From Nocardia concava NBRC 100430 (lineage in GTDB: Bacteria > Actinomycetota > Actinomycetes > Mycobacteriales > Mycobacteriaceae): a stretch of 64,000 nucleotides of DNA. The notes beneath the pieces are model-generated. The model was given only the letters and a program-made list of their open reading frames with translations, did not search any database and was not told where the DNA came from. Both the position numbers and the translations under genes were made by a program. Positions 15,657-23,894 of this stretch are shown in pieces (the stretch's first letter is position 1; every line of letters begins with the position of its first letter). The stretch is taken from the NCBI RefSeq assembly GCF_000308815.1, contig NZ_BAFX01000205.1:1-64000 (forward strand), read 5' to 3'.

Positions 15657-15732
15657 GGTCGCCACCTCCAACTAACTCCAATCTCTGTCGATGAGTTGTC
15701 AGATAATCTGTTTCATCTGACATAGATATTTT

Positions 15733-15759
15733 TTAGCACTCGACACATGAGAGTGCAAG
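15733..15759 (-). promoter_or_regulatory. CIRCE element (HrcA operator)
   Basis: TTAGCACTC, nine bases, then GAGTGCAAG. The classical CIRCE is TTAGCACTC-N9-GAGTGCTAA, so the left arm is perfect and the right arm differs at two end bases. It lies 77 bases upstream of the hsp20 start on the transcribed side. Confidence 0.85.
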
Positions 15760-15776
15760 AGGGTCGGACGGGGAAA

Positions 15777-17198
15777 TCAGGCGTTCGTGGTGGTGGGGTA
15801 GGCGCGGGCGGGGAGGCCGGGGCCGCCGGGGCGGAAGGCGGCGGGGGAGTGGGTGACGGTGGGCTGGATGTATTCGCGCAGTCCGTCTTCGGCGTATTCG
15901 CGGCCGTAGCCGCTGCGCTTGATGCCGCCGAACGGGGCGCGCAGCGACATTCCGGTGCGATTGTGGGTGTTGACGAAGGTGAATCCGGCTTCGAGCCGGG
16001 CGGCGAAGGCGAAGGCGCGGTCCTCGTCGGCGGACCAGACCGACGCGCCGAGGCCCAGCTCGGAATCGTTGGCGCGAGAGCGGACTTCGGCCTCGTCGTG
16101 GTAGGTGAGCAGGGGTACGGCCGGCCCGAACTGTTCGGTGCCGACCAGTGGCGCGTCGTCGGAGAGTCCGCAGGCGATGACCGGGTCGACGAAGTAGCCC
16201 TCCCCGCCAGGGCTTTTCGCCAGGGTGATGATCCGAGCGCCGCGGGCGGCGGCGTCGGAGATCAGCGCCGTGACCCGGTCGGCCGCCGCGCGGCTGACCA
16301 CCGGTCCCATGGTCACCGACTCGTCCAGGGGGTCGCCGACTCGCAGAATGCGGTGCGCCGCTGCCAGATACGAGTCGAGGAACTCATCGGCTCGCCATTG
16401 CGGGACATAGAGACGTTTCGCCGCCATGCACACCTGGCCGGAGGTGGCGAAGGACGCCAGCACCAGCCGCTCGTAGTCGTCGGGGGTGAGCGCGAAATCG
16501 TCGAGGAACACGGCCGGGTCGTTGCCACCGAGTTCGAGGACAACGGGTTTGAGCGCCTGCCCCGCGGCCGCGGCGATGGCCCGTCCGGCGGCGTCACCGC
16601 CGGTGAACGCGACCTTGCCGACTCGCGGGTCGGCGATCAATGCCCGCACCAGATCGGGGCCGCCGTGCACGACGGTGGTCTCCGGCAGCAGCGCCGCGAC
16701 CCTGGTCACGGTGAGCGGTGCCAGCGGAGAGGGCTTGAGCAGCACCGTGTTCCCCGCCGCCAGGGCCGGGCCGAGCTTCAGCATCGACAGGATGATCGGC
16801 GCGTTCCAGGGCGTGATGGCCGCGACCACGCCGTAGGGGCGCGGTGTCACGCTCAGGCGTCCCTGGCGGTCATCGATCTCGGTGGTCACGAACATGGTGC
16901 GGGCGTGGTCACAGACCCAGCGCAGATACACCGCGGCGAAGGAGATCTCGCCCCGGCAGTCGGCCACCGGCTTCCCGGTCTCGCGGGCCAGGAGGACCGA
17001 AAGGTCCTCGACCTCGGCGTCGATCGCGTCGGCGGCCGAACGCAGCGATTCCAACCGCTCCGCGAGCGTCGTTCGCGACCACTCCCGGAATCGGCGATCC
17101 GCCTCCCGCGCAATGATATCCACCGCCTCGGACGGTGTGACCGGCACCGACCCGACCAGCTCGCGCGGCCGGGCCGGATTCTCGCGATGGATTCTCAT
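15777..17198 (-). CDS. Aldehyde dehydrogenase
   Basis: A 473-residue NAD(P)-dependent aldehyde dehydrogenase. Visible motifs are the Rossmann segment TPWNAPIILSMLK, the glutamate motif LELGGNDP, the catalytic cysteine in SGQVCMAAKRLYVP, and a C-terminal PFGGIKRSGYGREYAEDGL. It is the last of five genes joined by four-base ATGA overlaps, so expression is tightly coupled to the FAD monooxygenase before it. Possible substrates in the proposed pathway are a formyl-pyrrole fragment or phytenal from the chlorophyll side chain. Neither is shown by the sequence. Confidence 0.85.
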   Translation of the reverse strand: MRIHRENPARPRELVGSVPVTPSEAVDIIAREADRRFREWSRTTLAERLESLRSAADAIDAEVEDLSVLLARETGKPVADCRGEISFAAVYLRWVCDHARTMFVTTEIDDRQGRLSVTPRPYGVVAAITPWNAPIILSMLKLGPALAAGNTVLLKPSPLAPLTVTRVAALLPETTVVHGGPDLVRALIADPRVGKVAFTGGDAAGRAIAAAAGQALKPVVLELGGNDPAVFLDDFALTPDDYERLVLASFATSGQVCMAAKRLYVPQWRADEFLDSYLAAAHRILRVGDPLDESVTMGPVVSRAAADRVTALISDAAARGARIITLAKSPGGEGYFVDPVIACGLSDDAPLVGTEQFGPAVPLLTYHDEAEVRSRANDSELGLGASVWSADEDRAFAFAARLEAGFTFVNTHNRTGMSLRAPFGGIKRSGYGREYAEDGLREYIQPTVTHSPAAFRPGGPGLPARAYPTTTNA

Positions 17199-18337
17199 GC
17201 CGTGGCCTCGAGCGAATCCATCAGGCACGCGCGCCGCAGGTGGGCGCGCGCGGCGGCCGGGTCCGCCGCCAATTCCCGCAGGTGCCGCCGGTATTCCTCG
17301 TCGTGCCCGTGCAATCGCGACCAGTTGGCGCGGCTGGTGCGCTGCACATGGTCGACCGCGACGGTACGGCGTTGCCGGGCAACGTGATCGAGCACCGCGT
17401 CCGGCGCACCGTCGAGCACGTCGGCCAGCGCCGCGGCCATGCGGACCGCGTCGTGGATGCCGCTGTTCATCCCGAGTCCGCCCAGCGGATTGTTGACGTG
17501 CGCGGCATCGCCCATGAGCAGCACCCGGCCGTCGCGGAAGCGTGAGGTCACCCGCTCGTGGACCCGATACAGGCTGGCGTGCGCGATGCGCCACGGCCGC
17601 CCCAGCTCGGCGACGCCGGTCAAACGGTCCGGGAGCCTGCGTAATTCGTGTTCGTCCGGCGTGCCGTCCGGGGTCGGCAGCAGCACCCGCCAGTGGTCGG
17701 GGGTACGCAGCAGCACCAGCCACTCATGCGGGTCGAACACATAGTTGATCGGCGCGATCCCCGGCAGCGCGGCGGAGAGATCCTCGTCGACCGAGGCGAC
17801 CAGGAAGCGCTCCGGATAGGTGCTGCCCTCGAAATCGGCCGAAATAGCCTGGCGCACCGCCGAATGCGCGCCATCCGCGCCGAGGAGATAGTCGCAGCGC
17901 ACCGGTCCCCGCGAGGTCGTGATCTCGACGCCGTGCGCGCCGGCCGAAACTCCCTGCACCGCATGGGAGAACCGCACCTGCACCCCGTCGGGCAGCGCGT
18001 CCAGCAGTATCGGGGTGAGCTTGCTCTGCTCGCACTGCACCCGATACGGGAAGCCGGTGTCCTCGGCCAGCACGCTCAAATCCAGGGTGGCGATGGCGTC
18101 GCCGCCGCGCTCCCGATACTGGAACATGGAGGCCACCAGACCTTTTCGCAGCAGCGCGTCCACCACGCCGAGTTCGCCCAGCATCTCCAGGGTGGGCGGA
18201 TGGAAGGTGGAGGCTCGGGATTCGTCCGCCAGCCCCGGCCCCTGCTCCAGGACGGTGACATCGATTCCACGCCGCGCCAGGGTCAGCGCCGCGGTCAGCC
18301 CGACCGGTCCCGCACCGGCGATCACGACGGTGCTCAT
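17195..18337 (-). CDS. FAD-dependent aromatic monooxygenase (PHBH family)
   Basis: A 380-residue class A flavin monooxygenase: dinucleotide motif GAGPVGLTAA at 7-16, the DG motif LLGADGAHSAVR in the middle, and the FAD ribityl-binding GDAAHVNNPLGGLGMNSGI near 285. Such enzymes hydroxylate electron-rich aromatic rings, including pyrroles, with NAD(P)H and oxygen. It overlaps both neighbours by four bases. An aromatic or pyrrolic product of tetrapyrrole breakdown would suit, but the substrate is not determined. Confidence 0.85.
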   Translation of the reverse strand: MSTVVIAGAGPVGLTAALTLARRGIDVTVLEQGPGLADESRASTFHPPTLEMLGELGVVDALLRKGLVASMFQYRERGGDAIATLDLSVLAEDTGFPYRVQCEQSKLTPILLDALPDGVQVRFSHAVQGVSAGAHGVEITTSRGPVRCDYLLGADGAHSAVRQAISADFEGSTYPERFLVASVDEDLSAALPGIAPINYVFDPHEWLVLLRTPDHWRVLLPTPDGTPDEHELRRLPDRLTGVAELGRPWRIAHASLYRVHERVTSRFRDGRVLLMGDAAHVNNPLGGLGMNSGIHDAVRMAAALADVLDGAPDAVLDHVARQRRTVAVDHVQRTSRANWSRLHGHDEEYRRHLRELAADPAAARAHLRRACLMDSLEATA

Positions 18338-19722
18338 GAGGTGTGCAGGGCGAATCGCCCCTCGACGCCGACCACCCGGGCTCCGGTGAAGAACCGCAAC
18401 GTCTCCGCGGTGCCCTCCTCACCCAGCCCGGAGACGCCCCACGCCGGGCGCGGGGTCATGAGATCCAGGCTCATGATGGACGAGCCGTTGACCTTCACCT
18501 CGCCCGCCCGAATCCGGCGCGCCACCGCCAGCGCGAATTCGGTATCCGTCCCGCACACATACGCTTCCAGCCCGTAGGGCCCGGCATTGGCCAGCCGCAC
18601 CACATCCTCGACGCTGTCGTAGGCGAGCACGCCCGCGACCGGGCCGAACACCTCCTCGCCGAGATCGTCCGCGAGAAGCGCCGGGGCGACATAGTTTCCG
18701 CTTTCCGGCGGCGTCCCGAAGGACCGGTGCTCACGTCCCTCCAGCGCCGCCCGCACGGTCCGCACGTGCCGGGAATGCACCAGCGGGCCCAATTCCGTCG
18801 CACGGTCCAGCGGCGATCCCATGCGCAGCGCCTCGAGCCGTTTGCCGATGGCCTCGGTCACCTCGTCCGCGCGCGCCGCGGGCACGATCAGCCGCCCCAG
18901 CGCCCGGCACCACTGCCCGTTGAGGGTGGTCAGCAGTTCCGCGCCCATGCGCGCCGCGGTGTCGAGATCGGCGTCGGGCAGCACGATCAGCGGGTTGTTG
19001 CCGCCCAATTCGAGCTGGCAGGGCCGAAACAGGGGAGCGGACACGGTGGCGATCTCGCGGCCGCCCGGCACACCGCCGGTGAACGACACCGCCTTGATGC
19101 GCGGATCGGCCACCAGCCGTGCGCCGGTCGCGGCATCGCCGTGCACGAGCTGGAACATGCCCGCGGGCGCGTGCTCGGCGATCACCTCGGCCAACACCAC
19201 CGCGCTGTACGGGGTCAGCTCGCTGACCTTGAGGATCACCGGGCAACCCGCAGCCAGGGCGTTGGCGACCTTGTGCGCGGCCATCGGGGCGGGCGCGTTC
19301 CACGGCACCAGGCACAGGGCGGGACCCAGCGGCAGCCGATGCACCTCGACCGCGCCGCGGTCGGCCCGCAGCGCGCCGCCGCGAATCTGGTCCGCGGCCA
19401 AGCGGAACGAGCCCGACACGATCGCGCCCAGCGGTTCGGTCTGGCGCACCGGCACGCCGGTGGCGAAGGCATCGAGTGCGGTGATGCGCTCCAGGCGTGA
19501 CTCGAGCCCCGTGGCGATGGCGTCCAGGGTGTCGGCGTCGATGCGCCCGGAGGCCCGCTCCGCCACCGAAAGCGCCCGCTCGAGCCGCTCGGGTCCGGTC
19601 GCCACGGCCTGCGCCACCTCCTCTCCGGTGGCCGGATCCTCCAGCGCCAGGCCGATATCCACGGCGGGCGCGTCCCATTCCCCGTCGATCAGATCGCGAA
19701 TCGGGGGCAGCTCGATGCTCAT
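18334..19722 (-). CDS. Aldehyde dehydrogenase
   Basis: A 462-residue aldehyde dehydrogenase, distinct from the one at 15777. It has the VPWNAPAPMAAHKVANALA segment, the glutamate motif LELGGNNPLIV and the catalytic cysteine in GQWCRALGRLIVP, where GQ-C-A is the family norm. The C-terminus (MTPRPAWGVSGLGEEGTAET) replaces the common PFGG-K-SG motif, suggesting a specialised subfamily. Coupled by ATGA overlaps to the acyl-CoA-dehydrogenase-like gene and the FAD monooxygenase. It probably oxidises an aldehyde made by one of them. Confidence 0.85.
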   Translation of the reverse strand: MSIELPPIRDLIDGEWDAPAVDIGLALEDPATGEEVAQAVATGPERLERALSVAERASGRIDADTLDAIATGLESRLERITALDAFATGVPVRQTEPLGAIVSGSFRLAADQIRGGALRADRGAVEVHRLPLGPALCLVPWNAPAPMAAHKVANALAAGCPVILKVSELTPYSAVVLAEVIAEHAPAGMFQLVHGDAATGARLVADPRIKAVSFTGGVPGGREIATVSAPLFRPCQLELGGNNPLIVLPDADLDTAARMGAELLTTLNGQWCRALGRLIVPAARADEVTEAIGKRLEALRMGSPLDRATELGPLVHSRHVRTVRAALEGREHRSFGTPPESGNYVAPALLADDLGEEVFGPVAGVLAYDSVEDVVRLANAGPYGLEAYVCGTDTEFALAVARRIRAGEVKVNGSSIMSLDLMTPRPAWGVSGLGEEGTAETLRFFTGARVVGVEGRFALHTS

Positions 19723-20993
19723 CGCGCGGCCGCCGCGGGCGCGGTGGCGAACAGGTCGTTGGCGCGGGCCTCGGTGACGATGCGCGCCACCTCGAGCATG
19801 CCGCGCTCGGCGGGGAAGGTCATGACCAGACCCATGGCCAGATCCCTCAGTGCGCGCCCGGTGACGCCGTGCATGGAGGCCGCCGAGGTGCCGCCGGCCT
19901 TGAGCGCCCCCAGCGCCACCTGGAAGCACGCCTCGGTGACCGCGCCCTTGCCCAGCCGCCACTGCGCGAACACGTCCTGCTTGGATTTGAAGGGCACCTC
20001 GGCGGTTTCGACCGCGAGCTGATAGCGCAGCCACAGATACGCGGTCTGCAGGCTGCGGGTCATCTCCCCGAACAGCAGTTGATGCACGGGCGAGGAGGCG
20101 ATCGGCTCGCCGGTGTCGGCGAAGCGTTTCGTCGTGGTGGCGGTGAGGATCTCGTCGTATACCCGTTGCGCGCAGCCGGTGTAGACCGCCGCGATGGCCA
20201 GCTGATTGCCGACGAAGCTGCCCCGGCTCATGGTCAGCATCTTGGTGAAAGCGCCCGGCACGCCGAGCGCTTCGTCGTCGGGCACGAACACGTCCGCGAG
20301 CCGGATGCCGTTGTTGGCGGTGGCGCGCATGCCCAGCCCGTCCCACGGGGCCCGGGTGCTCACACCCGCGGCTTCGCGCGGGACGAAGAAGGTGGCCAGC
20401 CCCTCGGCGGTTTCGTGGCCCTCGAGTTTGGCGGAGGTCAGGTAGTAGTCGGCGACGCCGGTCGCGCAGCCGAAAGACTTCTCGCCGTTGAGAATCCAGC
20501 CGCCGTCGACCTTGTGCGCGGTGGTGGCGATGGTGATGTTGGCCGCGGAGGTCTTCACCGATTCCGAGGCGAAATTGGCCAGCCACGCCCCTTCGCCCAT
20601 GCGGGTCAGGACCTTCTCGGCGAAGGCCCGCACCACCGGGATCTCGGCGTCGTCGAACAAGCCGGCGTCGATGGCCTCGAGTGGAAGCAGTCCCCGGGAG
20701 GCGCTGGTGTTGTGGAAGAAGTAGGCCAGCGCGGTGGACGGGCAGGCGGTGCCCATGGCGTAGGTGGCGGCCGCCAGATCCCGCAGCGTGCCGCCCAATC
20801 CGCCGAACTTCTCCGGCACCACCAGCCCCAGCAGTCCGGCCTCGCGCAGCAGCGCGATGTGCGAGGCGGGGAAGGTGGCGGTGGCGTCGGCCTGTTCGGC
20901 GGCGGCGCGCAGCGCGGGCAGCACGGATTCGACGCGTTCGGCGCGTTCGAGTTCGGCAGGCGTCATGTCTTCGACGAGTCGTTGGCCGATCAT
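19719..20993 (-). CDS. Acyl-CoA dehydrogenase fold flavoprotein, possible two-component monooxygenase
   Basis: A 424-residue protein with the acyl-CoA dehydrogenase layout: N-terminal helices with LVVPEKFGGLGG, a middle beta domain (WILNGEKSFGCATGVADYY) and a C-terminal helical bundle. The next gene upstream, overlapping by four bases, is a flavin reductase. Pairing of this fold with a flavin reductase is typical of FMNH2-dependent monooxygenases such as DszC or HpaB-like enzymes, whereas true acyl-CoA dehydrogenases use an electron-transfer flavoprotein. I favour the oxygenase reading; a dehydrogenase for an acyl-CoA intermediate is the alternative. Confidence 0.75.
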   Translation of the reverse strand: MIGQRLVEDMTPAELERAERVESVLPALRAAAEQADATATFPASHIALLREAGLLGLVVPEKFGGLGGTLRDLAAATYAMGTACPSTALAYFFHNTSASRGLLPLEAIDAGLFDDAEIPVVRAFAEKVLTRMGEGAWLANFASESVKTSAANITIATTAHKVDGGWILNGEKSFGCATGVADYYLTSAKLEGHETAEGLATFFVPREAAGVSTRAPWDGLGMRATANNGIRLADVFVPDDEALGVPGAFTKMLTMSRGSFVGNQLAIAAVYTGCAQRVYDEILTATTTKRFADTGEPIASSPVHQLLFGEMTRSLQTAYLWLRYQLAVETAEVPFKSKQDVFAQWRLGKGAVTEACFQVALGALKAGGTSAASMHGVTGRALRDLAMGLVMTFPAERGMLEVARIVTEARANDLFATAPAAAAR

Positions 20994-21469
20994 CGGGCGA
21001 TCCCCTCGTAGTAGGTGCGGTCGTGATAGATGAGCGGGGCGGCCGGACGCGGCATGGCGGCGTCGCGGACCAGCCCCAGGACGATGGTGTGATCCCCGGC
21101 CGGATAGCACGCGGCCACAACGCAATCCACCCAGGCGACGGCGTCGGCCAGCACGGCCGCTCCGGTGGTGGCGGTGCCCCAGTCGCCGACCGCGAACCGG
21201 TCGGCGGTGGCCGGTCCGGCGAAACGGCGGCCCACCTCCCGATGGTCGCTGCCGAGCACGTTCACCGCGAAGACCCCGCTGTGCCGGATCAGCCGGCAGG
21301 TGGCGCCACTGGATGTCACACACACCGAGACGAGCGGCGGATCCAGCGCCACACTGGTGAACGAGCTGGCGGTCATGCCGTGGCGGCCGCCGTCCGGGGT
21401 GCGGGTGGTGACCACGACGACCCCGGTTGCCCACTGCGCCAGTACCGTCCGGAGATTCTGCGATTCCAT
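20990..21469 (-). CDS. Flavin reductase (FMN-binding split barrel)
   Basis: A 159-residue HpaC/DszD-like flavin reductase. Characteristic segments are the N-terminal FATGVVVVTTRTPDG-like strand, HGMTASSFTSVALDPPLVSVCV and a central GVFAVNVLGSDHREV, ending with HDRTYYEGIAR. It supplies reduced flavin to an oxygenase, most likely the coupled gene downstream. It is the first gene of the five-gene operon; CGGAG precedes ATG 21469, and operator C begins ten bases upstream. Confidence 0.85.
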   Translation of the reverse strand: MESQNLRTVLAQWATGVVVVTTRTPDGGRHGMTASSFTSVALDPPLVSVCVTSSGATCRLIRHSGVFAVNVLGSDHREVGRRFAGPATADRFAVGDWGTATTGAAVLADAVAWVDCVVAACYPAGDHTIVLGLVRDAAMPRPAAPLIYHDRTYYEGIAR

Positions 21470-21478
21470 CTCTACTCC

Positions 21479-21495
21479 GTTTCGGTAGTGGAAAC
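21479..21495. promoter_or_regulatory. Candidate IclR operator C (GTTTC-N7-GAAAC)
   Basis: GTTTC at 21479-21483 and GAAAC at 21491-21495, just upstream of the flavin reductase start in the divergent spacer to the IclR gene. It has the same arms and spacer length as operators A and B. Confidence 0.65.
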
Positions 21496-21555
21496 GCTGT
21501 TACGCACAAGGTAACGATAGGTGGTCGGGGGCGCAACCGCCACCCGGGCGATCGT

Positions 21556-21586
21556 GTTTCCCATGGGGAAATCGCACCTCTACACT
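21556..21586 (+). promoter_or_regulatory. Promoter of the IclR gene with operator G
   Basis: GTTTC-CCATGGG-GAAAT at 21556-21572 matches the regulon motif at nine of ten arm positions. TACACT at 21581-21586 is a good -10 box six bases before GTG 21593, so the transcript is probably leaderless. The operator covers the -35 position, which suggests autoregulation. Confidence 0.55.
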
Positions 21587-21592
21587 GGCCGC

Positions 21593-22381
21593 GTGCCCGA
21601 TACCGAAACCGACAGCCAGAGCCGGTCCATCGCCGCGGTCGAACGCGCCATGGACGTCCTGCTGCTCTTCGGCCGCAGCGGCCGGCCCGACCTCGGCGTC
21701 ACCGAGATCGCCAATGAGCTCGGCATCACCAAAGCCGCTGTGCACCGCATACTTACGGCATTGCGGAGCCGCGATCTCATCACCCTGGAACCCACCACGC
21801 GGCGCTACGCGCTCGGGCACGCGGCCATGGCACTGGGCCGCGCGTATCTGGCGCGCACCGATCTGCGGGTGATGGCGGGCCCGGAACTGCGGCGGCTGGC
21901 CACCCTCACCGGGGAAACCGCCACCCTGTCCATCCGGCGCGGCGACACGCGCATGTACGTGGACCAGGTGGTGCCGGATCAGGAACTGCGCATGGAAGTG
22001 GCGCTGGGGCAGCCGTATCCGCTGCACGCCGGCAGCTCCTCCAAGGCGATCCTGGCCTACCTGCGCAAGGAGGAGATCGACGAATACCTGCGACGGCACG
22101 AGCTGACCGCCTTCACCGCCGCCACCATCACCTCGCAGCGCAAGCTGCGCACCGAGCTCAATGCCGTCCGCACGCGCGGCTACGCGGTGTCACTGGGGGA
22201 GCGGCAGATCGGGGCCGCGTCCATCGCCGCGCCCGTGCTCGATCACGACGGTGGCGTGGTGGCGGCGATCAGCGTGTGCGGTCCGCTGTCACGGTTCGAA
22301 CCGCACATCGACGATTACGTGCCGATGCTGCTCAAGGCATCCGGCGCGCTGTCGACCCAACTCGGTTACACCGGAGAGTGA
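21593..22381 (+). CDS. IclR-family transcriptional regulator
   Basis: A 262-residue protein if started at GTG 21593, chosen for the -10 box just upstream; an in-frame ATG at 21563 would add ten residues. The winged helix is at about residues 10-75 (AVERAMDVLLLF, then LGVTEIANELGITKAAVHRILTA in two parts). The IclR effector domain follows, with AMALGRAYLARTDL and LHAGSSSKAILAYL. IclR proteins are often repressors or activators of aromatic and short-acid catabolism. It sits at the centre of the seven GTTTC-N7-GAAAC-type sites and is the obvious candidate to bind them. Confidence 0.85.
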   Translation: MPDTETDSQSRSIAAVERAMDVLLLFGRSGRPDLGVTEIANELGITKAAVHRILTALRSRDLITLEPTTRRYALGHAAMALGRAYLARTDLRVMAGPELRRLATLTGETATLSIRRGDTRMYVDQVVPDQELRMEVALGQPYPLHAGSSSKAILAYLRKEEIDEYLRRHELTAFTAATITSQRKLRTELNAVRTRGYAVSLGERQIGAASIAAPVLDHDGGVVAAISVCGPLSRFEPHIDDYVPMLLKASGALSTQLGYTGE

Positions 22382-22391
22382 TTCGCGCACC

Positions 22392-23099
22392 TCACAGGTG
22401 CGCGCCCGGTTTGAACACGCCCAGCGCCGCGGCGGCCAGCACGCTGCCCCAGATGACCCAGACATAGGGCAGGCAGCCGTTCACGCTGCGGCGCAGCACG
22501 GTCTCGGCCTCGGTTCCCGGGCCTTCGGCGAGCATGCGGCCGAAGGCGGGACCGAAGGGGCGCAAGGTGATTCGAATGCCCAGCCCGGCGGCGATCGCGG
22601 CGCAGTACAGCAGGATCTTGCCGCCCAGCCAGCGAGGGTTGGTGGTGACGCCGAACGGGTCGTTCGCGCACAGCGTGTACACCCCCGCCGCGGTCATACC
22701 CGCGATCACCGCGATGCGCAGTGCCAGATCGGCCCGCTGGATCGCGGCGATGCGTCCGTGTGTGCGGTGCGTGATGATCGTGCACGCCAGCCACACCGCG
22801 GCGAGAACCCACACCAGCGCGATCGACCACCACGGGAACAGATCGATACCGAGAAAGCTTGCGCCGTGCGGTGATTCGGCCATGAGTGTCACGCCGCTGG
22901 GCAGAAACAGCACCAGGCAGATCTTCGGCCCGAGGTCGAGACCGCTCATGATGGCCAGCGCCGTTGCCCGCACGGGCGGGGCGAGCCCGGGGTCGATGAC
23001 GAAGCGGCTCGAGTAGAACACACCCAGATCACCGCCCAGCCAGAACACGAACAGGACCAGATGCAGCAGGATCCACCACCCGTAGTGATGCGGGCCCAT
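22392..23099 (-). CDS. Integral membrane protein with histidine-rich helices
   Basis: A 235-residue protein with about six membrane helices. The first begins MGPHHYGWWILLHLVLFVFW, and a later loop carries CTIITHRTHG. Histidines near helix ends resemble CopD-like or other haem/copper membrane proteins, but I cannot name the family. It ends ten bases from the IclR stop (convergent). It is separated from the amidohydrolase gene upstream by a hairpin, so it may be transcribed by read-through or separately. A role in electron transfer or pigment/metal handling is possible but unsupported. Confidence 0.6.
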   Translation of the reverse strand: MGPHHYGWWILLHLVLFVFWLGGDLGVFYSSRFVIDPGLAPPVRATALAIMSGLDLGPKICLVLFLPSGVTLMAESPHGASFLGIDLFPWWSIALVWVLAAVWLACTIITHRTHGRIAAIQRADLALRIAVIAGMTAAGVYTLCANDPFGVTTNPRWLGGKILLYCAAIAAGLGIRITLRPFGPAFGRMLAEGPGTEAETVLRRSVNGCLPYVWVIWGSVLAAAALGVFKPGAHL

Positions 23100-23143
23100 G
23101 ATTTCCTAACCAGGCTCGGCTGAACGACTGTCAGCGGAAGGGG

Positions 23144-23167
23144 CGATCGGCGCGGAAAGGCCGATCG
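23144..23167 (-). terminator. Hairpin after the CoA-transferase/amidohydrolase operon
   Basis: CGATCGGC (23144-23151) and GCCGATCG (23160-23167) form a perfect eight-base-pair stem with an eight-base loop, 16 bases after the amidohydrolase stop. Confidence 0.55.
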
Positions 23168-23182
23168 GGGAACGAGATTCGG

Positions 23183-23884
23183 TCAGCCCAGCACCGCGAG
23201 GGCGGTGTCCAGATCGATGACGTCGGCGTATTTGGCGTCCAGGTCCAGCAGATTGGCCGCGTGCAGGCGCGGATCGCGGTCGCCGCACGCGTCGGCCACC
23301 ACCAGCGGCCGAAAGCCGTGCTGCAGCGCGTCGGTTGCGGAGGCGCGCACGCAGCCGCTGGTGGTGAGCCCGGTGACGAGCACGGTGTCCACGCCCAGCG
23401 CGGTCAGGGTCGCGGCGAGTGAGGTGCCGTGGAACGCGCTGGCGTACTGCTTGCGGACCACGACCTCACCCGGCGCGGGAGCAGGCTCGGCGAGGAACTC
23501 GCCCAGCGGATTGCCTTCCTCGAAGACACTGAGAGCAGGGACTTTTCGGCGAAACAGGCCCCCGTCGGCGCTGCCCGGCCGATAGCTCACCCGGGTGAAG
23601 ATCACCGGGCTGCCCACCGCCCGGGCACGTGCGACCAGCGTCGCGGTCGCTCGCACGGCCGCCTCGACCGGTGCGCGCAGCGGCGAGTCGTCGGCGAGGT
23701 AGGCCGTACACAGGTCGATCACCAGAACGGCGGGTCGCGCGCCCGCCCCGAGCCGCCCCGAAAACCCGTGGCGGCGATAGTCGTCAGCCAAGTCGGAGGC
23801 GGACAGGCCGGATGGGGCTGGGTGGGATGTAGGCGGACGCGGTGCGGACGGGTCGGATGCGCTCGGTGCGATCGGGTCGGACAT
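23183..23884 (-). CDS. Isochorismatase-family amidohydrolase, maleamate / N-carbamoylsarcosine amidase-like
   Basis: A 233-residue cysteine hydrolase. The triad is Asp57 (LVIDLCTAY), Lys145 (VVRKQYASAF) and Cys178 (TTSGCVRASA). The segments around these and YRRHGFSGRLG (36-46) resemble NicF maleamate amidohydrolase and N-carbamoylsarcosine amidase as I remember them. The first 30 residues are a low-complexity Ser/Pro/Ala extension with repeated SDP/SAP units. AGGAG lies six bases before ATG 23884. NicF-type enzymes turn maleamate into maleate and ammonia. Here the substrate may be an alkylated maleamate formed by opening a maleimide, which is inference. Confidence 0.75.
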   Translation of the reverse strand: MSDPIAPSASDPSAPRPPTSHPAPSGLSASDLADDYRRHGFSGRLGAGARPAVLVIDLCTAYLADDSPLRAPVEAAVRATATLVARARAVGSPVIFTRVSYRPGSADGGLFRRKVPALSVFEEGNPLGEFLAEPAPAPGEVVVRKQYASAFHGTSLAATLTALGVDTVLVTGLTTSGCVRASATDALQHGFRPLVVADACGDRDPRLHAANLLDLDAKYADVIDLDTALAVLG

Positions 23885-23894
23885 CGCGGACTCC

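Noticed and set aside
15747..17387. A 546-codon plus-strand open frame
   Set aside because: It is antisense to an aldehyde dehydrogenase with intact catalytic motifs; low-complexity Gly/Arg translation.
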